64,000 nucleotides of DNA from Cupriavidus pauculus. Its GTDB lineage: Bacteria > Pseudomonadota > Gammaproteobacteria > Burkholderiales > Burkholderiaceae. The stretch is taken from contig NZ_VZOW01000016.1 in NCBI RefSeq assembly GCF_008801835.1, positions 1 through 64,000 on the forward strand. The letters are read 5' to 3'. The position numbers and the translations under genes were made by a program. How positions within the stretch are numbered: position 1 is the stretch's first letter; the number at the start of each line of letters is the position of its first letter. Shown piece after piece: positions 1 to 8,383 of the stretch. The notes under the pieces are model-generated. The model searched no databases, was not told the origin of the DNA, and worked only from the letters and a program-made list of their open reading frames with translations.

Positions 1-539
1 TGTCGAACAACGGCACGGTGGACTACGGCACGATTTCGGCCAAGAGCTTGAGCGCTACCGACGTCACCAAGCTGCCCGATCGTGACGTGACGATGACGAT
101 CAACTGCGAGGCGGCCACCAAGGTTGGTTTTTGGGTAAACGACAATCGGCAAGGAACAGCGTCCTTTATTTTGGAGGACATCGATCCGGCAGCGTGGGCT
201 GTGTATCCCTTGGGCCTGGGTGCTGTGGACGGCAAGAATCTGGGCGCCTATGAAATTCAGGCCCGTGTCGCAGATGCGACGGCAGACGGCGCCGCCGTGG
301 GCGACGTTGTGTATGCGAGCAACGCGAATTCTGGTTCTCTATCGGATAACGGAAACTATACGGATGTAAATTCGGTAGTGTCGTGGTCTGACACCGAAGG
401 CGGCGCCCCGCATGCGTACAAGACCATCTCGCAAGTCCTTCGCATCGTCGGCGGCCTGAACAGCACGGCCAACCTGCCGTCGCTGACATCGAACGTTGAA
501 CTGGACGGTTCGGCCACGATCACGTTGGCGTACCTGTAA
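1..539 (+). CDS. DUF1120 domain protein, 5'-truncated
   Basis: The reading frame is open from base 3 and ends with TAA at 537-539, so the start lies outside the window. The visible part (about 178 aa) begins SNNGTVDYGTIS and continues into an immunoglobulin-like beta-rich domain ending in LDGSATITLAYL. This is the pattern of DUF1120 proteins, fimbrial-subunit-like secreted proteins found in beta- and gamma-proteobacteria, often beside chaperone-usher genes. A GTG at 18 could be taken as a start, but the conserved residues before it argue that the gene continues upstream. A strong terminator follows directly. The role in adhesion or pili is inferred from the family only. Confidence 0.75.
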   Translation, partial: SNNGTVDYGTISAKSLSATDVTKLPDRDVTMTINCEAATKVGFWVNDNRQGTASFILEDIDPAAWAVYPLGLGAVDGKNLGAYEIQARVADATADGAAVGDVVYASNANSGSLSDNGNYTDVNSVVSWSDTEGGAPHAYKTISQVLRIVGGLNSTANLPSLTSNVELDGSATITLAYL

Positions 540-565
540 TCGGCTTGACCCGGACGCCTCGTTGA

Positions 566-596
566 AACCCGCATCGCAACGATGCGGGTTTTTTTT
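566..596 (+). terminator. Rho-independent terminator after the DUF1120 gene
   Basis: A perfect 11-bp stem (AACCCGCATCG with CGATGCGGGTT, 566-576 and 580-590) with a 3-nt loop runs straight into eight T residues. It lies 26 bp after the DUF1120 stop and ends that transcript before surE. Confidence 0.93.
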
Positions 597-700
597 CGGC
601 CGTCTGCCGCTGCCAAGCATTGGCCCCCAACAGTTTCTGACACGTGATTGCGCTACAGTTAGCCCCACACGATTTGTCCACTTCAATAAAAGGCTATCCG

Positions 701-1480
701 ATGTCTGATTTTGTAGTCGATCGCGTATTGCTCACTAATGACGATGGTATCGACGCGCCGGGCTTGCGTGCGCTGGAGGACGTGGCGGCCGCGCTGGCGC
801 GCGAGGTATGGATCGTCGCGCCCGAACATGACCAGAGCGGCACCTCGCATTCGATCAGTCTGCATGCGCCGCTGCGCATCGCCGCACACGGCGAGCGCCG
901 CTTTGGCATTTCGGGCACGCCCGGCGATTGCGTGGTGATGGCCGCGCGCCAGATCATGCGCGACACGCCGCCAGACCTGATCCTGTCCGGCATCAACCGC
1001 GGCGGCAACCTTGGGCTGGAAACGGTCTTCTCGGGCACGGTCGGCGCGGCGATGACGGGCATGCTGCTCGGCATCCGCTCGATCGCGCTGAGTCAGGTGT
1101 TCACTGATCGCAACGCCGTAAAGTGGCATACCGCGCGCGCCCTGGCACCGGGCGTGATCCGCCAACTGGTGGCCACCGGCTGGAGCGACGGCGCGTGCCT
1201 TAACGTGAATTTTCCCGATGTGGAACCCGACGCAGCCGGGCCGTTGACGGTATCGCGGCAAGGCCGCGGGCTGGTCCAAGCTATCGACGTGCGCGCGCAC
1301 GTCGATCCGCGCGGCATTCCTTATCACTGGCTGCAGTTTTCCCGGGCACCGCGCGCCGATGTGGACGACGCGGAGGCCGTGGTGGTGGCGCGCGGCGCCA
1401 TCGCTGTGACGCCGCTGCAGTTTGAGCGCACGGCCGACGATGTTGCACGCGATCTCGCCGCCGCGCTCGGCGGGCGCTAG
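701..1480 (+). CDS. surE: 5'/3'-nucleotidase SurE
   Basis: The 259-aa protein is a metal-dependent nucleoside monophosphate phosphatase of the survival protein E family, acting in the cytoplasm. The metal-binding motif LLTNDDGIDAPG (Asp14 and Asp15) is at the N-terminus, followed by PEHDQSGTSHSIS, the SGTPGDCV loop and SGINRGGN. All are typical of active SurE, and the length is normal. The ATG at 701 is preferred over the upstream in-frame start at 644 because the family begins just before the VLLTNDDG strand and AAAAGG lies about 8 nt upstream. In many beta-proteobacteria the housekeeping surE sits with pcm, nlpD and rpoS. Here it stands alone, convergent with treY, so this may be a second copy. 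Confidence 0.93.
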   Translation: MSDFVVDRVLLTNDDGIDAPGLRALEDVAAALAREVWIVAPEHDQSGTSHSISLHAPLRIAAHGERRFGISGTPGDCVVMAARQIMRDTPPDLILSGINRGGNLGLETVFSGTVGAAMTGMLLGIRSIALSQVFTDRNAVKWHTARALAPGVIRQLVATGWSDGACLNVNFPDVEPDAAGPLTVSRQGRGLVQAIDVRAHVDPRGIPYHWLQFSRAPRADVDDAEAVVVARGAIAVTPLQFERTADDVARDLAAALGGR

Positions 1481-1548
1481 TAATTGCGCCCTCAGGTTGC
1501 AGACTGAGGATTCCGGCTTGCCTGTAGCAGATTCCAGGCACCAGTGTC

Positions 1549-1569
1549 GACGGGCGACGGGCGACGGGC
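1549..1569. repeat. Three tandem copies of a 7-bp unit
   Basis: GACGGGC is repeated three times without a mismatch in the 176-bp gap between the convergent surE and treY genes. No gene or clear terminator is seen in this gap. Confidence 0.8.
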
Positions 1570-1656
1570 GGCCAGGCCAGCGGCAGTCATGGGCCAGCGC
1601 CCCCGGCGCCCCCCTCATCGGCCGCCGCAGTCATCGCCCGAAATAGCCCCCAGAAA

Positions 1657-4350
1657 TCAGCCGCGCCCCACCTCGGACTCACGCATCAACAGTGCCACCG
1701 GCAGCGTCGCAAACATGTCCTTGGCGCGCAACCACCCCGCATGCGACGTGAGGCTGTGGCCAGTCAGCGCGTCGGTCCATGCGCCGTCGCCCACGTGCAG
1801 GCCCGTATCGCGCCAGCATTGCGGTGGCACGCGCGGCAGGGACTGATCGACATGCCGCGCCGCCAGCCGCGTGACTGCCACCACCATCTGCACGTTGCCG
1901 CATTGCCGCGCAAACGCCAAGACGTTGTCCGCCAGCTCTCCGCTTGCCGATAGCGGCGTGTAGCTGCCCTGCGCGAACAGGTCGGGTTGCGCCTGGCGCA
2001 GCTTCAGCGCGCTGCGGATCAGTTGCTGCTTGATGCGGCCGTCCTGCCAGTGCGAGAGCCAGTGCGCCCAGCCCGCGCGGCAGTCGAGTTGCGCCTGCAG
2101 GCGCGCGTAATCCGGGGCACGCCGATTGTCGGGATCAACGAGACTGAAATCCCACGTCTCGTTGCCCTGATAGCGGTCAGGCACGCCCGGCGCGGTCAAC
2201 TGGAGCAGCGTCTGCGCCAGACTGTTCAGCGCACCGGCAGGGCCGATCCGCGCGGCAAAGCGCCCGATCCGTTCCAGCACGCTGTCGGCCTCGCCGCTGG
2301 CCAGCGCAGGCAGAAAGGCTTCGCACGCGGCTTCGTATTCCTCGTCCGGATGCGTCCAACTGCCATGCCGCTTGGCTTCGCGAATCGACTTGCGTTGCCA
2401 CGCCAGAATCCGCTCGACAAACGCACGCTGCGTCTCTTCCGATTGCAGTGCGAGAGGATCCGCTGGCCACGCGCCCACCAGCGTCTGATACAGCATCAGG
2501 CGGTCCACGCCATCGGGGCCCTTTGGCGATGCAATCAGCAGCGGCGCAAGTTGCGCTTCCCAGCTCGCCACGGCGTCGGCCCATTCGTCGGGCAGTTCGC
2601 TCAGTACTGCCAGCCGCATGCGCGCATCCTCGCCACGCTTGTGGTCGTGCGTGGCGACGGCCAGCATGGCGTGGGCGAATGCCTTGCGCCGCGCGGCCAT
2701 GCGATCGTGAAAACGCGCCGGCGCCATGGCCAGCGTGCCGGGATCGCTGCCCACTTCATTGCGCGACAGCAGGCGTCCGTAGCGATAGAACGCCGTGTCC
2801 TCGGTCGATTTGGCGGCCAGCGCCGGCATCAGTTGCTGAAGCTTGGTGCGTAGCACGCCGGCGGGCGTGTCCAGCGGTGCGTCATCGCGCAGGCGCTGCA
2901 CGATGAAATCGAGCGCCGCTGCTTCGTCGGGCGACAGATGCGCGCGCGCCGCGTTGGCTGCGGACGTGACCATGTTGTCGTCATCGGTGGCGTCCCGCTC
3001 GTCATCGGCGCAGCCATCGCGCCCGACGCTGGCATCGCCGTCATTGCCGGAAAGCGCGCGGACGTCATCACGCCCGGTGTAATAGCTGCGGTACACGGGA
3101 ATCGCCGTCATGAAGGCCGACAGCGCGCGATGTAGCGCGTGACGGCTCAGGTCGCGCGTGATCGGCTGCGCACGGGCCGCGTCGTGCAGGCGCGTGCACA
3201 GCGCGTCGACTTCGGCCACCAGATGGCGCGCCAACACGCGATGGCGTCCGGCGCGCACTTCGTCGCAGAACTTGCGGTCGCTGCCGCTGATGCCCATCCA
3301 CAGCATGTTCAGCCGTGCTTCGCCGCGCAGGTCGTGCATCACGGCGCTGACTTCGTCCATGAAGTCGTAGCCGGTCGTGCCGTCCGTCTGCCAGTCGCGC
3401 GGCAGCGGCTCGTTCTCGCCAAGAATTTTCTCGACCACCAGCCACGGATGCATCAGTGCCAGCGGCGCGGGCCGCCCGGCGCGCAACGTATCCAGACGCG
3501 CGCGCACGCGGCGGCAATAGCCTGCCGGATCGGCCAGCCCGTCGACGTGGTCGATGCGCACGCCGTCGATCCAGCCCTCGCGATAGAGCCGGAACACCAG
3601 CGCGTGCACCGCTTCGAACACGTCTTCGCATTCCTCGCGCACGCCGGCCAGATCCGTGATCTCGAAGAAGCGCCGGTAGTTAAGCGTCGCCGCGCCCGCT
3701 CGCCACCACGTCAGCCGGTAGTGCTGCTGTTCGAGCAGCCGGTGCAGCGCCTCGGGCTCGTGCGCGATGTCGTCGGAAATATCCTGACTGACGCTGGACT
3801 CGCACAGCGGCAGATCGAGGTCGCCATAGCGCAGGCTTGGCGCGCCATCGTCATGGCGCTGCACGGTCAGGGCGCCGGATTGCACGATGTTCCAGTATGG
3901 CTCGCCAAGGATCGGCAGCACCACCTTGCCGCGCAGGTCTGCGTCGGCGCACTGCCAGTCGATGTCGAAATAGTGCGCGTAAGGGCTTTGCGCGCCGCGC
4001 GCCAGCACATCGCGCCACCATGCGTTGTGCATCGCGTCGGCTGCCATGTGGTTCGGCACGATATCGAGCACGATGCCAAGACCCGCGGCGCGCGCGCGTT
4101 CGGCCAGCGCCAGAAAGCCTGCTTCGCCGCCAAGCTCGGGATTGATGCGCGTGAAATCGGTGACATCGTAGCCGTGCGTGGATCCCGGTCGCGCCGTGGT
4201 GATCGGCGACAGGTACAGATGGCTGACGCCAAGGCCGGCGTAGTAGGGCACCAGATCGGCGGCGTTGGCAAACGTGAATCCCGCGTGTAGTTGCAGCCGC
4301 GCCGTCGCGCGTGGCACGCCGGCGTGGTCCAGATCGGCGGATTGCGTCAT
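1657..4350 (-). CDS. treY: Malto-oligosyltrehalose synthase TreY
   Basis: This 897-aa GH13 enzyme isomerises the reducing-end alpha-1,4 bond of a maltodextrin to the alpha,alpha-1,1 bond of trehalose, making maltooligosyltrehalose for TreZ. Family motifs are present: LHAGFTFANAADLVPYY at the N-terminus, DIVPNH (96-101), the nucleophile Asp267 in GVRIDHVDGLADP, the acid/base Glu307 in LVVEKILGENE, and THDHKRGED. The start is the ATG at 4350, whose ATGA overlaps the treZ stop by 4 bp. The open frame upstream is only the shadow of treZ. An Asp/Gly-rich stretch at about residues 427-458 (DDVRALSGNDGDAS onward) looks like an insertion in the long mid-protein region. It is the last gene of the glgA-treZ-treY unit. 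Confidence 0.96.
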   Translation of the reverse strand: MTQSADLDHAGVPRATARLQLHAGFTFANAADLVPYYAGLGVSHLYLSPITTARPGSTHGYDVTDFTRINPELGGEAGFLALAERARAAGLGIVLDIVPNHMAADAMHNAWWRDVLARGAQSPYAHYFDIDWQCADADLRGKVVLPILGEPYWNIVQSGALTVQRHDDGAPSLRYGDLDLPLCESSVSQDISDDIAHEPEALHRLLEQQHYRLTWWRAGAATLNYRRFFEITDLAGVREECEDVFEAVHALVFRLYREGWIDGVRIDHVDGLADPAGYCRRVRARLDTLRAGRPAPLALMHPWLVVEKILGENEPLPRDWQTDGTTGYDFMDEVSAVMHDLRGEARLNMLWMGISGSDRKFCDEVRAGRHRVLARHLVAEVDALCTRLHDAARAQPITRDLSRHALHRALSAFMTAIPVYRSYYTGRDDVRALSGNDGDASVGRDGCADDERDATDDDNMVTSAANAARAHLSPDEAAALDFIVQRLRDDAPLDTPAGVLRTKLQQLMPALAAKSTEDTAFYRYGRLLSRNEVGSDPGTLAMAPARFHDRMAARRKAFAHAMLAVATHDHKRGEDARMRLAVLSELPDEWADAVASWEAQLAPLLIASPKGPDGVDRLMLYQTLVGAWPADPLALQSEETQRAFVERILAWQRKSIREAKRHGSWTHPDEEYEAACEAFLPALASGEADSVLERIGRFAARIGPAGALNSLAQTLLQLTAPGVPDRYQGNETWDFSLVDPDNRRAPDYARLQAQLDCRAGWAHWLSHWQDGRIKQQLIRSALKLRQAQPDLFAQGSYTPLSASGELADNVLAFARQCGNVQMVVAVTRLAARHVDQSLPRVPPQCWRDTGLHVGDGAWTDALTGHSLTSHAGWLRAKDMFATLPVALLMRESEVGRG

Positions 4351-6326
4351 GGCGATGTGTTGGGCGAATCGGATGCGGGATGCAGACAGGCGATGCAGCA
4401 GTACCCGGGCAGCGTGCCCGCAGTCAGCGACGCGATGGCACCGGCCTGGCTGGCGTGCAGCATCTGCCCGCCATCGCACTCCACCTGCACCGGTGCTTCG
4501 CCCAGATTGAGCCAGATCGCCAGATGGCTGCCGTCGCCCATGCGCCAGCGCGCCACCAGTGCCTTGTCGGCAAGCGGCGTGACGCCGGCGGTGCGGCAAT
4601 CGCGCAGACGCGGCACGATTTCGTGTCGACGAATCGACAGCAGCTCGCCGTAGTAGTGGTTCCACGCGCGGCAATAGCCGTCGGTGTCGTCGCAAACGGG
4701 GCGCGACGCGTCGAAAGTTTCCAGTGCATTCGGGTCCGATATCTGCGCCGCGCGTGCGTCGTCGCGGAAGGCGCTCGACGCGGCGAATTCGCGACGGCGT
4801 CCGTCGCGCACCGCTTGCGCCAGTTCGGGCGGATGATCGGTGAAGTACAGGAACGGCGTGCGAGCGCCGTGCTCCTCGCCCATGAAGACCAGCGGAATCT
4901 GCGGGCACAGCAACTGCAACGCCACGGCGGCGCGCAGCGCATCGGGATCGGCCAGCGCAGCCAGCCGTTCACCAAAGGCGCGGTTGCCGGTTTGATCGTG
5001 GTTCTGCAGGAACATCACGAACGCTGTCGGCGAAAGCCCGGCGCTGCGCTTGCCGCGCCGTACCTCGCGCCCTTGCGTGGGACCGTCGGCGTCGCCGCTG
5101 CGGTGCGGTGAGACCTCGCCCTGCCACGCGAATCCTTCGGACAGCACGCGCGCCAGATGATGCAGCGCCGGCACGCCGGGTTGTTGAGTGCGCGCGGCGC
5201 CCGGCAACGGCGCCTGGTATTCGCGATAGTAGCCGTCATGTTCGTCCGTCAGCAGCACATGCAGCGCGTGATGGGCGTCATCGTTCCATTGCGCGTCGAA
5301 TCCGGCCTGCAGCAGGCTCGCGTCGTTGTGGTCGTTTTCCAGCACCAGATGGATATGGCGATTGGGCAGGCATTCGCGCAGCGTGGCGGCCAGCTGCGGC
5401 AGCCAGCCTTCGTCTTCGATCGCGTGCACGGCATCGAGACGCAGGCCGTCGAAGCGGAACGATTCGAGCCAATAGCGTGCGTTCTCGCCGAAGAAGCGAC
5501 GCACTTCGGCGCGGCGGAAATCGATGGCGGGGCCCCACGGCGTCTGCCGGTCCTCGCGAAAGAAGGCGCTCGCGTAGCGATGCAGGTAATTGCCTTCGGG
5601 GCCGAAATGGTTGTAGACCACGTCGAGCAGGACCATCAGTCCCAGGCCGTGCGCGGTGTCGATCAGCGTGCGCAGATCGTTCGGGCTGCCGTAGCTGTGC
5701 TGCGGCGCAAACGGCAGCACGCCGTCGTAGCCCCAGTTGCGCTGGCCCGGAAACTCCGCCAACGGCATCAGCTCGATGGCCGTAAAGCCGAGCGTCGCCA
5801 GCCGCGGCAATTGCGCGGCGGCGCCGGCGAAGCCGCCATACAGGCCCACGTGCATTTCATAGATCACGGCCTCCTGCCACGGCCGGCCGCGCCATTCGGT
5901 GTGCTGCCATGCGAAGTCGTTGGCCGGACTGTCCGGCGAGCACAGCACGCTGGCGCCGTGCACGCCGTCCGCCTGTCTGCGGGACGCAGGATCCGGCACG
6001 ATGGTGCCGTCGTCGAGGCGGAACCAGTAGCGCGCCCCGTCACAGCATGGCGCCACCGCTTCGAACCATCCGGAGCGGGCTTCGACCATTGGCACGGGCG
6101 CCATGCCAGCCACTTCCAGTCGCACGGTCTGGCCTTGCGCGGCGGCGTCGGGCGCCCACAGGCGGAACCGCACGCGGCCATCGGCGAGCCTGACCGGGCC
6201 GAACTGATACGCCTGGGCGCTTTTGTCGCCGCATGGCAGCAGGCGCGCGTCGGCGCCCAACGTCTGCCAGTTCGGGGGAGGCGCCACACCGCCGCGCGGC
6301 GGCATGGCGGGGACAGAGCTCATCAT
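4347..6326 (-). CDS. treZ: Malto-oligosyltrehalose trehalohydrolase TreZ
   Basis: The 659-aa GH13 hydrolase cuts maltooligosyltrehalose from TreY to release free trehalose. An N-terminal CBM48-like beta domain (about 35-130, FRLWAPDA) precedes the catalytic barrel. The barrel carries DVVYNHFGPEGNYL, the nucleophile Asp in FDGLRLDAVHAI, the acid/base Glu in HLVLENDHN, and FLQNHDQTGNR. There are two adjacent ATG codons at 6326 and 6323, with a GAGG motif upstream. The stop overlaps the treY start by 4 bp, which implies translational coupling. The gene begins 33 bp after the glgA stop. The alternative of a debranching enzyme is unlikely because TreY is its direct neighbour. Confidence 0.96.
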   Translation of the reverse strand: MMSSVPAMPPRGGVAPPPNWQTLGADARLLPCGDKSAQAYQFGPVRLADGRVRFRLWAPDAAAQGQTVRLEVAGMAPVPMVEARSGWFEAVAPCCDGARYWFRLDDGTIVPDPASRRQADGVHGASVLCSPDSPANDFAWQHTEWRGRPWQEAVIYEMHVGLYGGFAGAAAQLPRLATLGFTAIELMPLAEFPGQRNWGYDGVLPFAPQHSYGSPNDLRTLIDTAHGLGLMVLLDVVYNHFGPEGNYLHRYASAFFREDRQTPWGPAIDFRRAEVRRFFGENARYWLESFRFDGLRLDAVHAIEDEGWLPQLAATLRECLPNRHIHLVLENDHNDASLLQAGFDAQWNDDAHHALHVLLTDEHDGYYREYQAPLPGAARTQQPGVPALHHLARVLSEGFAWQGEVSPHRSGDADGPTQGREVRRGKRSAGLSPTAFVMFLQNHDQTGNRAFGERLAALADPDALRAAVALQLLCPQIPLVFMGEEHGARTPFLYFTDHPPELAQAVRDGRRREFAASSAFRDDARAAQISDPNALETFDASRPVCDDTDGYCRAWNHYYGELLSIRRHEIVPRLRDCRTAGVTPLADKALVARWRMGDGSHLAIWLNLGEAPVQVECDGGQMLHASQAGAIASLTAGTLPGYCCIACLHPASDSPNTSP

Positions 6327-6359
6327 GATGCGCTACCTCGGGCAAGAGTCCGGCAAGTT

Positions 6360-8009
6360 TCAGGCGAGCGTTGCGGCGGGGCCGGGGTCGGCAGCGGACA
6401 ACGCCGCCGTGTCCGGCACGAGCACCGGGCGGCGCGCGCGGGCGGGCGTGGGGCGCACCGGCACGGTCCCGATCCTCTCGGCTTCAGCTTCGGCATGGGC
6501 AGGCGCCACCGGCAGACCGGCCAGCGCTGGCGACAGTGCGCCATACAGCGCCAGATACTGCTGCGCCGGCGATTCCCAGCCGAAGTCGCCTTGCATGCCG
6601 CTGCGTTGCAGGGTGCGCCAATGGCGCGGGCGGCCATACCAGCCTAGTGCACGCGCGATGGCCACGCCCATCGATTCGACCGATTCGCCTTCGAACACGA
6701 TGCCGTTGGCACGCGCCAGCGGACTGGTGCCGTTGCCCACATCGCGCACGGTGTCCGCCAGGCCGCCCACACGCGACACGATGGGCACGGTGCCGTAGCG
6801 CATCGCGTACACGGGCGTCAGGCCGAACGGCTCGAAGCGGCTGCCGTGCAAAAGCGCGTCGGCGCCCGCATGCAGCAGATGCGCGTCCTCCTCGCGATAG
6901 CCGATGGTCACGCCGACACGTCCGGGATGGCGCTGCGCCAGCGCACTGTATGCCGCTTCCAGCGCCGGGTCGCCGCAGCCGAGGACCACGAACTGCACAT
7001 CGTCATGCGTGGCCAGCGCCTGCTCGATCGCCGGCAGCGCCACGTCGGCCATCTTCTGATGCGTCAGCCGGCTGCCCATGGCGATGATCGGGTGGTCGGG
7101 GTCCTGCGGCAGACCGTGGCGTGCCTGCAGCGCTGCCTTGCATACGCGCTTGTTGGCGATGCTGCGCACGTCATAGCGCTGCGGCAGCAGCCGGTCGGTG
7201 GCGGGCGACCATGCATGGGTATCGATGCCATTGGGAATCGCGCCCAACGCCGCCGCGCGGTGGTTGAGCAAGCCATCGAGCCCATGCCCGAAATGCGGCG
7301 TCAGGATTTCGCGCGCATAGGTGTGGCTGACCGTGGTGATCCGGTCGGCATAGCGGATGCCGGCCTTCAGGAAATTGATCTTTCCCCAGAACTCGATGCC
7401 GTCCGGCGTCAGGCAGCTTGCGGGCAAGCCTATACGTTCGGCGCACTCCATCGGGAACACGCCCTGAAACGCGAGGTTGTGAATCGTGCAGACGCTGGGA
7501 ATGCGCAGGCCGCGCAGATGCATCAGCAGCGGCGTCAGCGCGGCATGCCAGTCATGCGCGTGCACGAGGCTCGGCACCGGCAACGGCGTCTCGCCAGCGG
7601 CAATGGCCGCCGCGGCGTGCGCCAGCGCGGCAAAGCGCTGGGCGTTGTCGCAGTAGTCGCGGCCGGTGGCGTCCACGTAAAGCGAGCCAGGCCGGTCGTA
7701 CAGCGACGGGCAATCGAGAAAAGCCACGCGCACGCCGCTATCGGGCATCAGCCCCAACAGCAGCCGCGCCGGACTATGTCCGGGAGGCAGCGCCATCGGC
7801 AGTTGGATCGTGCCCAGGCTGCGCACGTCGCGCGCCGCGGCAATTGCGCGCGGATAGCCGGGCATCAGGATGGTGACGTCGGCGCCGCGCTGCGCCAGTG
7901 CCTGCGCCAGCCCGCCCACGACATCGGCCAATCCGCCGGTCTTGGCCAGGGGCTGCGCTTCCGCCGCGACAAACAAGGTGTTTGCGTTCAAGGTGAGACT
8001 CCCGCTCAT
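6360..8009 (-). CDS. glgA: Glycogen synthase GlgA (GT5)
   Basis: The 549-aa GT5 glucosyltransferase elongates alpha-1,4-glucan from a nucleotide glucose, normally ADP-glucose. The N-terminal binding loop AKTGGLADVVGGL and the C-terminal SRFEPFGLTPVYAMRYGT with GGLADTV are classical. About 45 residues beyond the usual C-terminus are Ala/Pro/Glu-rich (AHAEAEAERIGTVPV onward) and have no recognised function. No glgC lies in this window, so the sugar donor cannot be settled here. GlgA leads the glgA-treZ-treY unit. A sigma-54-type promoter at 8073-8089 lies 64 bp before the ATG. Confidence 0.95.
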   Translation of the reverse strand: MSGSLTLNANTLFVAAEAQPLAKTGGLADVVGGLAQALAQRGADVTILMPGYPRAIAAARDVRSLGTIQLPMALPPGHSPARLLLGLMPDSGVRVAFLDCPSLYDRPGSLYVDATGRDYCDNAQRFAALAHAAAAIAAGETPLPVPSLVHAHDWHAALTPLLMHLRGLRIPSVCTIHNLAFQGVFPMECAERIGLPASCLTPDGIEFWGKINFLKAGIRYADRITTVSHTYAREILTPHFGHGLDGLLNHRAAALGAIPNGIDTHAWSPATDRLLPQRYDVRSIANKRVCKAALQARHGLPQDPDHPIIAMGSRLTHQKMADVALPAIEQALATHDDVQFVVLGCGDPALEAAYSALAQRHPGRVGVTIGYREEDAHLLHAGADALLHGSRFEPFGLTPVYAMRYGTVPIVSRVGGLADTVRDVGNGTSPLARANGIVFEGESVESMGVAIARALGWYGRPRHWRTLQRSGMQGDFGWESPAQQYLALYGALSPALAGLPVAPAHAEAEAERIGTVPVRPTPARARRPVLVPDTAALSAADPGPAATLA

Positions 8010-8072
8010 TGCTGTTCTGTTCTATTTGGGACGTGCTGCCTGCGGCGTCGGTGACGGCGCGGCGTACAGCAA

Positions 8073-8089
8073 TGCGAACTTTGTGCCAG
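8073..8089 (-). promoter_or_regulatory. Candidate sigma-54 promoter of glgA-treZ-treY
   Basis: On the minus strand the bases read CTGGCACAAAGTTCGCA. The GG and GC dinucleotides are exactly 10 nt apart, TGGCAC at -24 is perfect, and TCGCA at -12 differs from TTGCA at one base. The transcription start would fall about 50 nt before the glgA ATG. The same -12 sequence occurs in the glgE promoter. Two sigma-54 activators are encoded in the same island. Confidence 0.65.
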
Positions 8090-8343
8090 CTTGCGGCGGT
8101 GCAAAATGCAGTGCGCTTTCCTTATGCCGTCAACGGCGGACGCCGCGCGGCAGAGCGGACGACAAGGTCTCGGATGTATAAGCTGCTGGCGCTGTTGTAG
8201 AAAGTGCAGCGCCGCGCCGGCGAATGGGCCACCTCTGTAAATGTTCGCCGCGCCCTGGCGCGGGAGGGAACAAAGCTTCAGAACCGATGCAGTGGCGTGC
8301 GAGGGGGCGTGCGAACGGGCGTGCGAAAAAGCTGTGCGCATCG

Positions 8344-8369
8344 GCGTCCGGGATCGAGCACCCGGACGC
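8344..8369 (-). terminator. Possible weak terminator of glgP
   Basis: A perfect 9-bp stem (GCGTCCGGG with CCCGGACGC) with an 8-nt loop lies 15 bp past the glgP stop. On the minus strand a run of five T follows only about 12 nt later, so it is not a standard intrinsic terminator. Confidence 0.4.
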
Positions 8370-8383
8370 GCATCCGGCGCCGT

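Larger units (their letters stand above)
8010..8383. other. Intergenic region between glgP and glgA
   Basis: This 374-bp stretch has no convincing gene. It contains the sigma-54-type promoter of glgA (8073-8089, minus strand) and a 9-bp stem-loop near the glgP stop (8344-8369). It also holds a short direct repeat of GGGCGTGCGAA around 8306-8330. The length and content suggest that glgP and glgA are separate transcripts. Confidence 0.6.

Noticed and set aside
4351..4908. N-terminal extension of TreY
   Set aside because: The added codons lie inside treZ in another frame. The ATGA overlap at 4347-4350 and family alignment place the start at 4350.
8306..8330. Direct repeat of GGGCGTGCGA as a possible CRISPR or protein-binding array
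   Set aside because: There are only two close copies with no spacers; it is a short local duplication in the glgP-glgA gap.
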